DNA from: Areca catechu | Taxonomy: Eukaryota > Streptophyta > Magnoliopsida > Arecales > Arecaceae | Reading direction: 5' to 3' | Length of the DNA stretch: 64,000 nt | Assembly (NCBI GenBank): GCA_021397845.1 | Contig: CM038039.1 | Span: 178,596,526-178,660,525, forward strand | Shown here: positions 9,644-21,802 of the stretch, piece after piece | Layout: each line of letters starts with the position of its first letter | Position numbering within the stretch: the stretch's first letter is position 1 | Notes under the pieces: model-generated | The model's input: only the letters and a program-made list of their open reading frames with translations | The model's database searches: none | Told to the model about the DNA's origin: nothing | Program-made: the position numbers and the translations under genes

Positions 9644-11361
9644 TGGTGCGGGCACCAGACTCAGAAGAAGACTTCAGAGCTCCATCTGGATCTCTGATTA
9701 ACCTTGCCCGAAGAATTAGGATTTTTGGTTTGTAATAAGGGTTGACTAGATCAACTCAATTTAGCTTGAGTCTACATTACCTGCATTTTATTTTGTTGAG
9801 TCATGTTGACTCAGTAGTGGACTAGGGTTTCAACCTGGGATGTTACATTTTCTCCCAAGACCAGGCAAGTGGACACCACACTCCCAGCCACACTCCCAGT
9901 CCAAGGGGTGCCATATCCACATCCAGCAGCCTTTGGTCCCCACTCCACAGATGGCAACTTCCGTCTCTCATGCGCCAGATAAAGAGAAGTCCACCAAGAG
10001 ACCACAAATCAAGGGGGGCGGCCAAGACTTTCCCAAGAAACCCAAAGCAAAGAAGGGAAGAAATTCTCTTGGAAGAGAATTTCAAGGGGGCGCCCACTAC
10101 CTGCCAAAGACAACCAAAACAAAGATGGGAAGGACCTTGACTTAGGGAGGAAGAAAAGGAGGAGTCCAAAAGAGTTGATCTAGGGAAGGAAGAAAATTTT
10201 TCTTGAAGATCCAAGCCAGGTGGCGCCATCTACCTGCCTTTTATAACCCAAATCCAGTTTTTTTGGTACTTTGGCCGACCATATGTGAAGGATTTGCCCT
10301 AATTTGTAGATCCCCTCCTTTAGTCCCACATGGGAAGATGTGAAACCCTCCTCCCTTGTAAAGCCTTATAAATTAAACCCCTCTTGTAAGTTTAAAAAAA
10401 TCAGATGAATGAAGGAAATTTTTTATGAGCAAACTTGTGTTTTCTCTTTTCCGCACTTGCTTCCAGGTGTTGAGCTCCGTGAGGGAGTAAATCCGGGTTC
10501 CCCTGGAACCTTGAGGAGGTGAGAGATCTCCAAAACCCCAAACCCTAGGTTAGCCACTCCACTCCCAAACCCTAGCCGCCATCACCCTTCTCTTTCCACC
10601 AAGCCTAGTCTATTCCTCTTCTCACGACCACCATCTCCAAGTCCAGGCCGACCACCAGCATCCAGCCCCAGTCCAGATACTGCAGATCTACAACAATTCT
10701 AAGAGGAAGTCAGATCGGCCGCCAGGAGAATTCGATTTCAGCAGCTTCAACTTTCAAGTTCTTCAACCTGGTAAAATCTTTTCTTGAGTTTCTGAATTCC
10801 ATCTTTTGTTCCTCTTCTTTCCCAGATCTTGAGTCCAGGAGAAGCCGACCAAACCACGAGACCAGTATTAGAGGATCCATTGCGAAGATAGCCGACTCCG
10901 AGGATCCCACAATCTACTCGAGAGAGTTCTTCCACCAAAATCCTGAAAAGATCACTGTCTGGTTAGTAAACCATCTCTCCTCTCTATTTCTGTTCTGTTG
11001 AAAGTTCAGAGCGAAACCCTAGGTCTGGGAGTTTCTCAACCCCCAGCGATCCGTTACTTCTGAACTACTCTGATAATTTAGTTTTTTCTAAACTGTGCTT
11101 TCAATCCTTACCTAGTTTCCTTCAACGTAGTTTAGCTTTACTTTAAGTCGAAGCCAATTTCTGAAATATATATATATATAAAAAAAAATTAATCTTAATT
11201 TTACTTTCGCATACGCTTCTTGTTCTTTGTTCTGCATCATTTTTGGTATCAGAGCTTCTGTTATACATCATTTTGGTATCAGAGCTTCTGTTCTACATCA
11301 GTTTTGGTATCAAAGCTTCTGTTCTACATCATTTTGGTATCAGAGCTTCTGTTCTACATCA
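9644..11361 (+). mobile_element. Solo LTR of family P with amplified 3' end
   Basis: It starts with the hairpin TGGTGCGGGCACCA and ends CATCA at 11361. The duplication GACAG is present at 9639-9643 and 11362-11366, so both edges are firm and no interior remains. It is the reverse-oriented homologue of the LTRs at 39927, 45210 and 52289. TATA is at about 10366-10372 (CCTTATAAATTA) with CTCTTGTAAG at 10381-10390. A solo LTR arises by recombination between the two LTRs (established). Its last 120 bp hold four primer-site-like copies. Confidence 0.92.
11244..11361 (+). repeat. Tandem 30/31-bp units each holding a tRNA primer-site sequence
   Basis: TGGTATCAGAGC (third copy TGGTATCAAAGC) occurs at 11244, 11274, 11305 and 11335, each followed by TTCTGTTNTACATCA. 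The target duplication follows the last unit directly, so all four lie inside the LTR. TGGTATCAGAGC is complementary to the 3' end of plant initiator Met tRNA (established primer for many LTR elements). Confidence 0.9.
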
Positions 11362-11366
11362 GACAG

Positions 11367-12017
11367 GTGATGAAACCCTGACCCTATGTCAAATTGATGC
11401 CCTTAATTTGATTTCTCATGAGATGAATGAAATGCAAAGGTGCTGCAGAAGTGTGTTGCAGTTTGAAAGTGCTGTGAAAAATGTGATGAAAAAAATATCC
11501 AAAAATTTTGAAAAATTCCCAGAGGATTCCTATCTTATATGTTTCAATGTAGATGAAAGGAATTTTTAAAACTAAAATCTATACTACTCTAAGAACATCC
11601 TACAAATGAAGATAAATAAAAAGGATAGAACAGAACCCTAATGACAGTGTCGAACTGCAAAAATTTTCATTTTTTTTATAATTTTTTTATGTTGATGAAA
11701 TTTAATATGATGATAACTGACTTAATAAGGAATAAGAAAAAAAATATTTCAACAAAAAATTAGCAACTTACCTTTGGAGCTGTAGACGGATTATAGTAAA
11801 TAGATGCAAATTTTTAGAAAACATAACCTAATCAAACAAGTGCAATGGCTTACCCAAACTTCAATCTAAAAAATTCACGTTCGGCCAGGGGCTCATTATT
11901 TCCATGGGTCGTGATAGTGTGCTGGAGTACACCCGCTTAGGAGACGTGAATTTTAGATCTTGCTTGGATTTAAAAAAAACTATTCTACCCTATTGCAACC
12001 ATGCTCTGATACCAATT
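11367..12017 (-). other. Leader of element T, LTR-proximal half, with primer binding site
   Basis: A non-coding AT-rich leader. The minus-strand primer site TGGTATCAGAGC lies at 12014-12003, separated by 3 bp from the LTR edge at 12018, and pairs with initiator Met tRNA. A plus-strand ORF at 11243-11569 that crosses the solo-LTR edge is fortuitous. Confidence 0.8.
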
Positions 12018-13339
12018 TGATGCGGCACGCATATGATTAATGTTTTGAATATGGTGTTTGTAGAGCAATGAAACCTTATTATACTTAGCATTGTACTCAT
12101 CTTAATAAGATTTAAGGATTATATGAAAAGGGACTATTACATGATTAGACACAACTCTAAAACTAAGAAGGAAGAAGATCTAGACAATAGGGGCTAATGA
12201 TTGAGGACTTATCTTGATGAGTTTTCCAACCTTCCTATGATTCAAAACTTGAAACTTCTGATTCTCTGGATTGGAGAACTTGGATAACAGTGATCAGAAC
12301 CCTGGACTTGGGCTTCAGCTTGTTGGTTCATTGTCAAGGGGAACCCTGTTCATAACTCAAGGACTTCGACGGACCCTGCAATGAAGATCAAAGTTAGGGT
12401 TGAAGGATGCAAACATAAAGAAGGGATGGGAGAACTTGTGAACAAAGAAAAGATAGTTGAGAAGATCTGGCCGACTCCAATGCCTTTTCCTTGAGCTTGG
12501 ATGATGAATTGCTAGGGAAGAGAGTGGCTTTGGGCATGGAAGAAGAAGATAGGAAAAATTTCATACATAAAACTCAAGACAACTTCACTTCAAACTTCAT
12601 TCATTTCCAAAATCAATCTCTTTTACAATGGGCGTCCAAGGCTTTTAATAGCCTCACAAAGCTAGCTTTTGAAATTTAAAAACTCCCCAAATCGAGGAGG
12701 ATTACAAGGGGGGTTGGAGGATTTGGTGGAGAGTTTGGAGGGATGTGGGGGGGATTGGAGGATTTGGTGGAGGACTTGGAGGGATGTGGCCAACCTCCTT
12801 GAATTTGAATATCCCTTATTGGCACCCAAAGGGTGATGAGGTGGCTGGTGAAGTGGCACCTGATGACGTGGCATGGTGAGGTGGTCTTCTACTTGGATAA
12901 GAATGACATGTGGCACCCAGTGGTCCTAGTTGATGGTCATTTTCTCTTGCTTGGTTGATGTGTCTTCTCTTCTTCATGTGGTCAAATTCTGGGGTCTAGA
13001 ATTTGAGTCTTGTTGCTGGCTTTCATAGCTTAAGACTTGATTAGACTTAACTCAACTGAATTAGACTTAACTCAACTGAACTGACTTGACTGACCTAGAC
13101 TTTAAAACTTGAAATGGACTTACAAGAAATGAGATTTTAAAAGTAATTACAGGACTCAATAAACACTCTTGATTTGAAACTCAAAATTAATTATAGGACT
13201 CTTGAAAAGGAAATGACTCTTGAAAATAAATTTTTTTTGAACTAAAGGACACAAGGTAACCTAATTATCTTCGATCCAAATTGGGATAAGGCTAACCTTG
13301 TTGGAGTGAAGTTTCTTTCGGCTTCTGGTGTCCACACCA
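12018..13339 (-). repeat. 5' LTR of element T
   Basis: 1322 bp, paired with 6332-7655 and matching it closely throughout. The outer edge carries the TGGTGTGGACACCA hairpin (13339-13326), and the inner edge ends GCCGCATCA at 12018. Flanked on the right by Tat1 gag. Confidence 0.92.
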
Positions 13340-14838
13340 GGAGCTCAGCCTCCTTCGGGGGATCTCTAACAGTTGAAGTCCCGGCCAGATCCTGGCGGGG
13401 TTGGATGTACTTGTTCAGATACCCTCTCCTGATGAGGTCCTTGATGGCATCCTTCAGCTGGAGGGACTCCTCCGCGTCGTGCCCATGGTCCCTTTGGAAC
13501 CGGCAGTATTTGTTTTTATTCCTGGAGACAGGAGGACCCCTCATCGGTCGAGGCCTTTGGAAGAAGACCTTGTTCTCGATCTCCATCAGGATCTTCTCCC
13601 ACGGTTGGGAGAGGGGTGCATAGTTGTTGAACCGCTTGAGGTAGTCCCTCTGCTTGGGGCTCTGGCACTGGGTGGATCGGCCATCATCGCCGGGAGGTCG
13701 GACTGCAGGGGCCTTATCACCCCACTTCTTTGGGGCTGACGTCCCCTCAGCCTGGTGCCGGTTCGTCGACTGTTCTTTCGCCAAGGCATATTTGTGCACC
13801 TTGGCCAGCAGGTCGGTGTTGCTCATCAGAAGCTTCTTATCCAGGGAGAATTTGAGCCTGGACGAGCAGAGTCCCCTCTTGAAGGCTAACATGGCCACCG
13901 CTTCATTCAAGTCGGGGACCTCCATAGCGGTCGAGTTGAAGCAGGCCATGTAGTCCCGGAGGGTCTCACCTTCCACTTGTTGGATGAGGAAGAGGCAGTC
14001 GGTGTTCTTCGAAGTTCGACTGGAAGTCCTGATATGAGAAAGAAAAAGCGTTTCGAGCTGAGAAAAGGAATGGATCGTACCTAGGTGGATGGCAATAAAC
14101 CACATCCATGCAGCCTTCTTCAGAGTCGCCGGGAAGGCAATGCAATGGAGGGCGTTGGACGTGCACTGCACCATCATGTGGGCCTTATAGGTGCCCAGGT
14201 GGTCCAAGGGATCGGTGGTACCGTCGAAGGGGTCCACCTATAAGATCTTGAAATGTCGGGGGATAGACTCCCCCAGAATCTCAGCGGAGAAAGGCGGGTG
14301 ATTGTCGTGCGCCTACCTTCTCCTAGCATTCTGCCACTCAACAATCTTGGCAATGCACTCCTCCATGCGCATGATTTTTCTACCATAGTCGTGCGGGTCT
14401 GCAGCAAGGCACCGACAGTCAAGAGGGGCGGAGTCGACGAAGGAGGAGGAAGCTGACCTCGCCCTCTTTCTTTCAGCGTGGGCCCTTAAGGACCCCTGGG
14501 GTTCCAGAACAGTGAGGGATGGGGGCAGAGGTGCCTCCGGTCGCTGGCTGACACCGGCGACAGGTTGATGTCGGTGGCAGGCTGATGCCGGTGGCAGGCT
14601 GATTGTTGATGCAGGAAGCCATCGACGACTACTGCTGATGGTCTGCCATTTCCTGGAAGCGCTGGACCGCTGAGGTAAGCATCTCAATATGGTTTACCAG
14701 CATCTGGAATTGCTGCAACCCTAGGATGATGGTTGGCTCAGTGGTGGCAGCAGCGTTGCTTTCTGCACGGGGCGTGTTGGGCCCTTAATGAGAATGCCCT
14801 CCCCTTGCAAAAATACTCCGGGTTCTTCCTCTTGCCAT
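13340..14838 (-). pseudogene. Tat1 gag
   Basis: The likely start ATG is at 14838-14836 (MARGRTRSIF). A stop at 14785-14787 and a frameshift near 14640 follow a coiled region (FQMLVNHIEMLTSAVQRFQEM). The frame 14687-13340 carries stops at 14313-14315 and about 14240. The capsid domain starts near FDGTTDPLDHL and continues with YKAHMMVQ, FPATLKKAA, ETLRDYMACFNS and FKRGLCSSRLKFSL. A nucleocapsid-like YCRFQRDHGHDAEES follows, where the last Cys of the usual C-x2-H-x4-H-x4-C pattern appears to be Ser, then LIRRGYLNKY. The reading continues in Tat1 at 6331 beyond insertion T. Confidence 0.85.
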
Positions 14839-14902
14839 GGCTGGGACTTTCCCGTAATCTTTCCTTTTAGAACAAGGAGTGCAACGAAGGTTCCAGGCAC
14901 CC

Positions 14903-14918
14903 CCTTCCCCTAGCGCCA
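14903..14918 (-). promoter_or_regulatory. Candidate primer binding site of Tat1
   Basis: The minus strand reads TGGCGCTAGGGGAAGG next to the LTR edge. TGGCGC-type primer sites are usual in Tat elements; the matching tRNA (perhaps Arg) is an inference. Confidence 0.5.
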
Positions 14919-14921
14919 ATC

Positions 14922-15270
14922 TATTACCGCTCTTCCTCCTGGACCGGGCTCGGTGGATACGCCGGAGAGCTCCTCGACCAGTCGACCTGCAAAAGTCCCT
15001 GAGCACCGGAGGGGCTCCGGCGGGGGACACTCCGATGCTTAAGTTAGAGGAGGAATCAGAGCAACAAAATGGAAAGAGCATAGGGAAAGGAGTTCACGGT
15101 GGGGAAGAAAAACATTACCCTTTTTGCGGAGGTCCCCCGGGTGTCTCTTATAGGCATGGAGTGCCGCCAAATTCTTTTAGGGAATAAGCTAGGAAAGCTC
15201 GAATATGCCCCAAGGAGAATTGGCGTGGTGGCGAGGTCGTGGGTTGGCAGCGTGGCAGGAGCATCAGGGT
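14922..15270 (-). repeat. Tat1 5' LTR, promoter-distal (R-U5) part
   Basis: The sense LTR ends GGTAATA at 14922. A TATA-like CCTATAAGAG lies at about 15157-15148 (minus sense). The LTR is split by the Copia element; the duplication AGGGT ends at 15270. Together with 25445-25784 the LTR is about 690 bp. Confidence 0.7.
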
Positions 15271-17719
15271 TGTAAGGGTTTTGGTGACCAAGGCGGAAGC
15301 GTGGATTTCAAAAATTTATTATGAAACCACTACCAAACCCTTAACCCAAGACCTCCTTACTAGGAATTAAAACATACAAACTTGCATATATAATATAAAC
15401 TAGAGTTTAGGCACCAACCTGAACCGCTAGTATCCAATCCGATGAAGAAATCCCTGATTCAGCCTTCTTCTCCACCTGGTGCCCAAACGTTCACCCTGGA
15501 ACAGTGATCCACATGAAACACAAACCAAGGAAGATCTCCTTCTTCAAGTTGCTTGGAGAAGTGGAACTCTTTTGGCAGCCTTTGGTCTATTGACCACTAT
15601 AGGATACCCTGTCCTACTGTAGGGCACTAAAGATACTCTCCTAAACCACTCTTGGTTTTAGGATAACCCTCCTCTAGGACCCCTTAGGCTTACGTCCTAA
15701 AACAAAGCCTTGTCCTATTAGAAAAGACCTTATCTTAACAAGAAAAGTCTTGTCTTAAAGAAAGGAGGGAGAGAGAGACACTCAGAATAATACTTCGGTG
15801 GAATTCTTATTTTTTTGAGACTCATTTCACCGCCCCCTATTTATAGATACAAGAGGGGCGTGTGATATGTCCTCCCATCAACTTATCAGATATGATTTTT
15901 CAAGACCGAAGAGAAGTTATCTGGCTTAAAAATCATATCTAATAAGCCCATTCATGCACCGAAGGCCATATTCACATCCCTTCTTTTATCAAGATGAATT
16001 CTCACTTGCCACATGTCAAATACCGGTCCCTAGGAAGCCAAGAGGTGTCTCTTCAAACTCCAAATATTGAAGATTATGAAGAGTCCTGATAGTAGAAGGA
16101 CTCTCTATCAGAACAGTGCGCTACATGAAGAGTTGCGACTCTTCATGCACCGCGTGCGCCATCCTTCTTCCATGCAAATTTCAAAGAAAGTTGACTGGTC
16201 AAAATATAATCAATATGAGTGTCATTGGAAAGATCATAAAATTTTCTTTCTGGCCATATAAATTATATTCAAATCAGAGATCTATGGTTTTTTCTGTGCC
16301 CTTTTGAAGTTATGGTATCATTTAGGTACCAAGAGTCCCATTCCATTAGGACTCTTATGTATGGCACCTAAAATGCCCTTAAATCCAAATTAAAATCAGA
16401 TTTAGCTCTAATTAGGCTAGCCCCACTTAGGACTCAACCTAATTTAGATTTTCCATAATTATGTTAGCCCAATTAGCAAGCAACTGGATCCAATCCAATT
16501 GGGTTAGGAATTAGGTTAGTCTACATATGCTAGTTTATAATCCAGCTAACCAATTAGGATCCTATGACCCTAATTAAATCATGAATGACTTCCTTGGCCA
16601 AGTCTCTATTGTGTGTGACCCATTGGGCTCCACATCTAGCCAGCAGTAGGTTTAGGTTTGAGCCGATTCGATACGATCGAACCCGATTAACCTAATTAGG
16701 TTAAATTGGCTCACCAAATTATCCAATTCGAATCACAAATCGAATTGACTCATAAAACCAAATAAATTGGTTCATGAAGACCTACAAGATAAGATTGACG
16801 TCTAGTAACGTGTCATGCCTACCCGAAAGATGAGGGATTTTGATGGATTTACCAAAATACCCTTCAGTGGTGAGTTACCGGGCAATTCAGTCTTCGATCT
16901 ACTTACACCTTGAATATGACTATGGATATGGATACTTGTCAAATCCAATTTCATATTCATTCCTTGCTCAATCTGATAATGATGATTTATTAATGAACCA
17001 TTAGAAACTATTTCTAATGTTCATACTTTGATCATAGATTTCCTAAATCTTCATTTGATTGAAATCATCTGGATGCGCTTCCCTCTTACTAGGATTGATC
17101 GATTCCTTTTTGACATACTCACAACCTCCATATGCAATCCACCACACCCAGTATCACCCCATGCATGACTAAGTGTCATGATTGAGTGTGAACCAAAGTA
17201 TGGATTCATGCATACATGGTACCATGGCAGTCTCAGGTCAAAGGACAACATGCACTACTCCCACTATGAGAACTATCTATTGACAAACAGATAAGGTTCC
17301 ATTAGATGTTCTCAAGCTAGATCCATTCATTGAACTCATTCTCTAATGAGCACCCACATCCTAGTATTAGTGTCAAACACAAGTGACTGTGAGATCAGTC
17401 ACCCTCTTCACCAAGCATACATAGATGTGCTGGTCTTACTGGAAACATTGATCCCCTACTCAATATCCCATCGACCAGGAATATTCTAGATTAGGATTTT
17501 AAGGCTTTAGGTCTCACTGGTATCATCTCATCATAACCCTAGAACCATAGCCCTAATCTATGGGGTTCATCATATCTTTATAAAATTAATAAGACATAGC
17601 GTATGATGAAAATAAAATGCCTTTATTAATTAATAATGTCAATACACTGGTTTGGGATACAAAAGAAAATCCCATCGAAATATAACATTTCGATTGGCCT
17701 TTAGGGCATAATCCTTTCA
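15271..17719 (-). repeat. 3' LTR of the Angela-like element
   Basis: 2449 bp. The sense orientation starts TGAAAGGATTATGCC at 17719 and ends CCCTTACA at 15271. TATA box TATAAATAG lies at 15845-15837 (minus sense), about 1.87 kb from the LTR start, so U3 is long. Short ORFs within it are not conserved between the two LTRs. Confidence 0.93.
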
Positions 17720-17731
17720 ATCTCCCACTTG
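17720..17731 (-). promoter_or_regulatory. Polypurine tract of the Angela-like element
   Basis: The minus strand reads AAGTGGGAGATT directly before the 3' LTR: the purine-rich primer for plus-strand synthesis. Confidence 0.85.
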
Positions 17732-17792
17732 CACTAAAGCCAATCGCCTTTAAATTTTAACCCCATACATTCAAGGTGCGATCAAACTCCCG

Positions 17793-18978
17793 TTATGGTA
17801 GAGCCTTAGTGAATGGGTATGCTATGTTGTTCTTCGTTTCTACTCTTTTAATGCAGACTTCTTGTCTTTCAACAATCTCTCGAATGAGATAGAAGCATCT
17901 TAGAATGTGCTTTGATTCGTGATGAGCTCTAGGTTCCTTAGCTTGAGTGACGTCTCTAGTATTATCACAGTAAAGTCGTACTGGACCTTCAATCTCTAGA
18001 ACAACGCCCAACTCTGAGATGAACTTCTTCATCCAGATAGCTTCCTTGGCAGCTTCACTAATAGCAATGTATTCTGCCTCAGTTGTTGAGTCAGCTATAG
18101 TCTGCTGTTTAGAACTCTTCCAGCTTACAGCTCCTCCATTTAAGGTAAAAACATACCCTGAAATAGATTTGCTATCATCTGGATCTGATTGAAAACTAGA
18201 ATCTAAATAAGCTTCCAGATTAAGATCAAATCCTCTGTATATCAGAAAAATATCCTTAGTCCTTCTCAAGTACTTAAGAATATTTTTCACAGCCTTCTAG
18301 TGATCCTCTCTTGGATCAGCCTGAAATCTGCTGGCTATACCTAAGGCATATGCCACATCAGGCCTGGTACATAACATAGCATACATTATAGATCCTACAA
18401 CCGAAGCATAAGATATAGAACTCATTCTATTTCTTTCTTCATGTGTCTTAGGAGACATCTTCTTAGAAAGATGTATGCCATGACCAATAGGCAAGTAACC
18501 TCTTTTACTTCCCTCCATGCTAAATCTCTTTAGCACTTGGTCAATGTACCTAGACTGGGATAAGCCTAGCATCCTCCTAGATCTATCTCTATAGATCTTA
18601 ATACCCAGTATATAGGATATTTTTTCCAAGTCTTTCATGGAAAACTGTTTAGATAACCATACCTTGACTAATTGTAACATTGGGATATCATTCCCAATGA
18701 GGAGTATGTCATCCACATACAGAACCAAGAAAACTATGGTACTCACACAAGTCTTCTTGTACACAAGGTTCATCCTCATTTTTGATAAAGTCAAACTCTT
18801 TGACTGTCTTATCAAATTAGATGTTCCAACTCCTGGATGCTTGCTTTAATCCACAAATGGATTTTTTTAGCCTACATACCTTATTAGGTTTAGTCTCCAA
18901 GACAAAACCTTCTAGCTATGATATATAGACCTCTTCCTCAAGGAAACCATTAAGGAATGCAGTTTTCACATCCATCTG
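17793..18978 (-). pseudogene. Angela-like RT (C-terminal part) and RNase H
   Basis: Just below a stop at 18976-18978 the sequence continues QMDVKTAFLNG, the Copia RT motif. Then VLYVDDILLIGND (about 18740) carries the intact YVDD catalytic site, followed by DLEKISYILGIKI and SISYASVVGSIMYAM. RNase H (18290-17793) shows YLDSSFQSDPDDSKS, STTEAEYIA and the terminal SKHI...LIREI...NNIAYPFTKALP. Stops occur at 18976-18978, near 18920 and near 18294-18296. The polyprotein is dead at the RT active-domain boundary, although the catalytic Asp pair is kept. Confidence 0.9.
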
Positions 18979-20382
18979 TCAGATTTCATAATCATGATAT
19001 GCTGCTATAGCAAGCATGATCCGAATAGATTTGAGCATGGCAACAGGAGCAAATGTTTCATCATAATCTATTCCCTGTTTTTGTCTGAAACCCTTAGCCA
19101 CTAATCTGGCTTTATAACTTTCGACTTGGCTATCTGCCCCAATCTTTTTCTTATAGACCCATTTGCATCCAACAGGGTTAACACCCTCTGGTGCATCAAC
19201 CAAAGTCCACACTTGGTTGACATACATGGAGTCCATTTCGGATCTCATGGCTTCCAGCCATCTGTCTGAGTCCCTACTCATGACAGCATCCGTATAGGTT
19301 AGAGGTTCATCATTTTCAATGATCCGGGCTTCATTATTTTCGATAATGAACCCATACCTCTCAGGTGCATGACGCACCCAATTAGACCTACGGATAGGAG
19401 TGGTGTGTTCTGGTTCTATACTAACTATGTTATAATTTGGTTGAGATGTATCTATTTGTTGAACTTCTTCAAATTCAATATTTCTCCCACTGCCCTTTTG
19501 TAGGATGAACTCTTTCTCCAGAAAAGTGGCATGCCTACTGATAAAAACTTTTTGTTCAGTAGGGTGGTAGAATAGATATCTTATACTATCTTTAGGATAT
19601 CCTACAAATAAAAACTTATCTGCTCTAACATCTAGCTTATATCCAAAATTTCTTTTGACATAGGCTGGACATCCCAATATCTTAAGATACTTAAGATTGG
19701 GTTTCTTATCCCTCCATATCTCATATGGAGTGCTAGAGACAGAATTAGATGGTACTCTATTTAAGATATTAGCCATGATTTTCAAGGCATATCCCCAGAA
19801 GGAAACAGGTAACTCTGTAAAGCACATCATGGACCGTACCATACCTAATAAGGTACGGTTCCTCCTTTCAGCAACACCATTTAATTGTGGTGTGTAAGGA
19901 GGGGTCCATTCAGAGATAATCCCCTTTTCTTTAAGGTGATCGAGAAACTCGGTGGATAAGTATTCACCTCCTCGATCTGATCGAAGGATTTTAATACTTT
20001 TTCCTGTTTGTTTCTCTACCATACTTTGATACTCTAAAAATTTATCAAAGACTTCGGACTTATGTTTCATAAGATACACAAATCCGTACCATGAAAAATT
20101 ATCAGTAAATGTGATGAAATAAAAGTATCCACCCTTGGCCTGAGTTGTCATAGGCCCACATACATCTGTATGTATGAGTCCTAATAACTCAGTTGTCCTT
20201 TCTCTATGTCCACTAAATGGAGTCTTGGCCATTTTACTCATGAGACATGATTCAAAAGTTCCTAATGATTCATAATCATAAGGATTAAAGAAATTTTCCT
20301 TGTATAACTTGCTAATCCTAGTTTCACAAATATGTCCAAGCCGATAGTGCCAGAGTAAAGTATTGCTTACATCATCTCTCAT
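18979..20382 (-). pseudogene. Angela-like integrase and N-terminal RT, long open segment
   Basis: 467 open residues. The pre-integrase zinc region is LWHYRLGHICETRI...ESCLMSKM (HHCC type). The catalytic core has HTDVCGPM (Asp), LRSDRGGEY (Asp) and GVAERRNRTLL (Glu), so the DDE triad is intact. The C-terminal part is KYLKILGCPAYV...KFLFVGYP, then a linker and the RT start KWVYKKK...YKARLVAKGF...YDETFAPVA. It ends at TGA 18976-18978. Confidence 0.92.
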
Positions 20383-20463
20383 TCGTTTGTTACTTACATG
20401 AAGTATATTGTCATTAGTGGATAAAGTTAAAACACCATTGCAAAATACGCCACAACATATAAT

Positions 20464-21625
20464 TTAATTAGAAAAGCTGATTAAGCAACCATTACTCATC
20501 ACATTCATAGTATAACCTTGTCTAAGTAACAAGGGTATAGATATGATATTTCTAATGACCTTAGGCATATAGTAACAATCTCTCAGCTCTAAAATCTTCC
20601 CTAAAGGTAACTTCAAGATATAAGTCCCTATGGCCTCTTCTTGGATGGACTCTTCTCCAGCACCATAGAGCTCGAAGTCTCCTTCCTTTAATACTCTAAG
20701 CCTCTGCAGCCCCTGCAATGATTTGCAGATATTATGACCACAGGCGGTATCCAATACCCAAGTATTTGAAATAGAAGAATCCAATGACAAAATAGTATGA
20801 ACTTCTTTCACACCTTTTGGTGCATCCGATGCACCAGGCTTCACACCTGCAAGGTAAGCCTTGCAGTTCCTCTTCCAATGACCTGGTTTGCCACAATGAA
20901 AGCAGGTCATCTGTCCGGAGGCCTTCTTTCCTTTCTTCTTCTTGATTCCCCTTTTTGGGTTCAATCTCCTCTTGGAACCCTTTCTGCCTGACTTCTTCTT
21001 GTTGATCCCATCCACAAGAAGAAGTGGAGCCTTATTTTTTTTAAAATCGCTCTCTACTATTTTTAACATGTTTAATAGCTCAGGCAAGGAAGTGTTAAGT
21101 TTGTCTATATGATAATTAAGAACAAACTATGAAAATGACTCAGGGAGTGACTACAGGATCAAATCCTTATTCAACTCCCCATCCATAACAAAATCCAATT
21201 GACCTAATCGAGTGATCATGTCAATAACCATCAGTACATGGTCTTGTATGGATGTACCTTCTGTCATTCTCGCACGGAATAACTGCTTAGATATCTCATA
21301 TCTAGCAGTTCAACTTTGTTCTCCATATAGCTCTTTTAGATTGAGCAGTATGGAGTTAGTGTCCATGCTATCATGTTGCCTCTGCAACTCATTGGTCATA
21401 GAGGCAATCATGATACATTTGATAGTGAGTGAGTCATTTTGCCACATCTTGTATGTGGTCTTGCGAGGCATCTTCCCCTAAAGGTTCCAAGGTAGGGATA
21501 TCAAGAATGTAAGAAAGTTTTTTCTGGCTGAGTACTATCATTAGGTTTCTCAACCAGTCAACATAGTTCGATCTAATCAATTTATTAGCATCAAGTATAC
21601 TACGGAGAGAGAGTGAAGAGGCCAT
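20464..21625 (-). pseudogene. Angela-like gag and protease
   Basis: The gag N terminus is at 21625 (MASSLSLRSILDANKLIRSN, then YVDWLRNL). It is broken by stops between 21434 and 21087. The nucleocapsid CCHC knuckle CFHCGKPGHWKRNC is intact at about 20920-20880, within a very basic KKKGKK stretch. The protease follows with WVLDTACGHNICKSLQGL: the catalytic loop is DTA where DTG is expected, a likely inactivating change. The segment ends at YYMPKVIRNIISI...GCLISF. Confidence 0.88.
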
Positions 21626-21802
21626 TTAATCTACATTAACAAACAACATAACATAAGCAAACAACCAATGTTGACCAAACATAATTAAATTAGAACTTTA
21701 ACTTAATTATGTCTCCCACTATTTTATCAAGCATCATAACACTCTATATGATGATCAAGAAACCCTAATTTGTTTTCTTAGTGGGGTTGAGATCCTAATT
21801 CC

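Larger units (their letters stand above)
6332..13339 (-). mobile_element. Non-autonomous chromovirus derivative T (LTR-gag module-chromodomain-LTR)
   Basis: Two near-identical LTRs (6332-7655 and 12018-13339), each TG...CA in the minus sense, flank an interior on the minus strand: primer site, leader, gag-like ORF, spacer, and integrase tail with chromodomain. Flanks read GGGGC (6327-6331) and GGAGC (13340-13344), a five-base duplication with one mismatch, and removing the element rejoins Tat1 gag. PR, RT, RNase H and the integrase core are absent. A solo LTR of family P (9644-11361) interrupts the leader. By eye the LTRs differ at only a few percent of sites, so it is younger than Tat1. Confidence 0.9.

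Noticed and set aside
11244..11346. Repeated TGGTATCAGAGC as pieces of a tRNA gene or a CRISPR-like array
   Set aside because: Only the 12-nt primer complement is present, with no cloverleaf; spacing is tandem LTR-edge duplication and the genome is plant.
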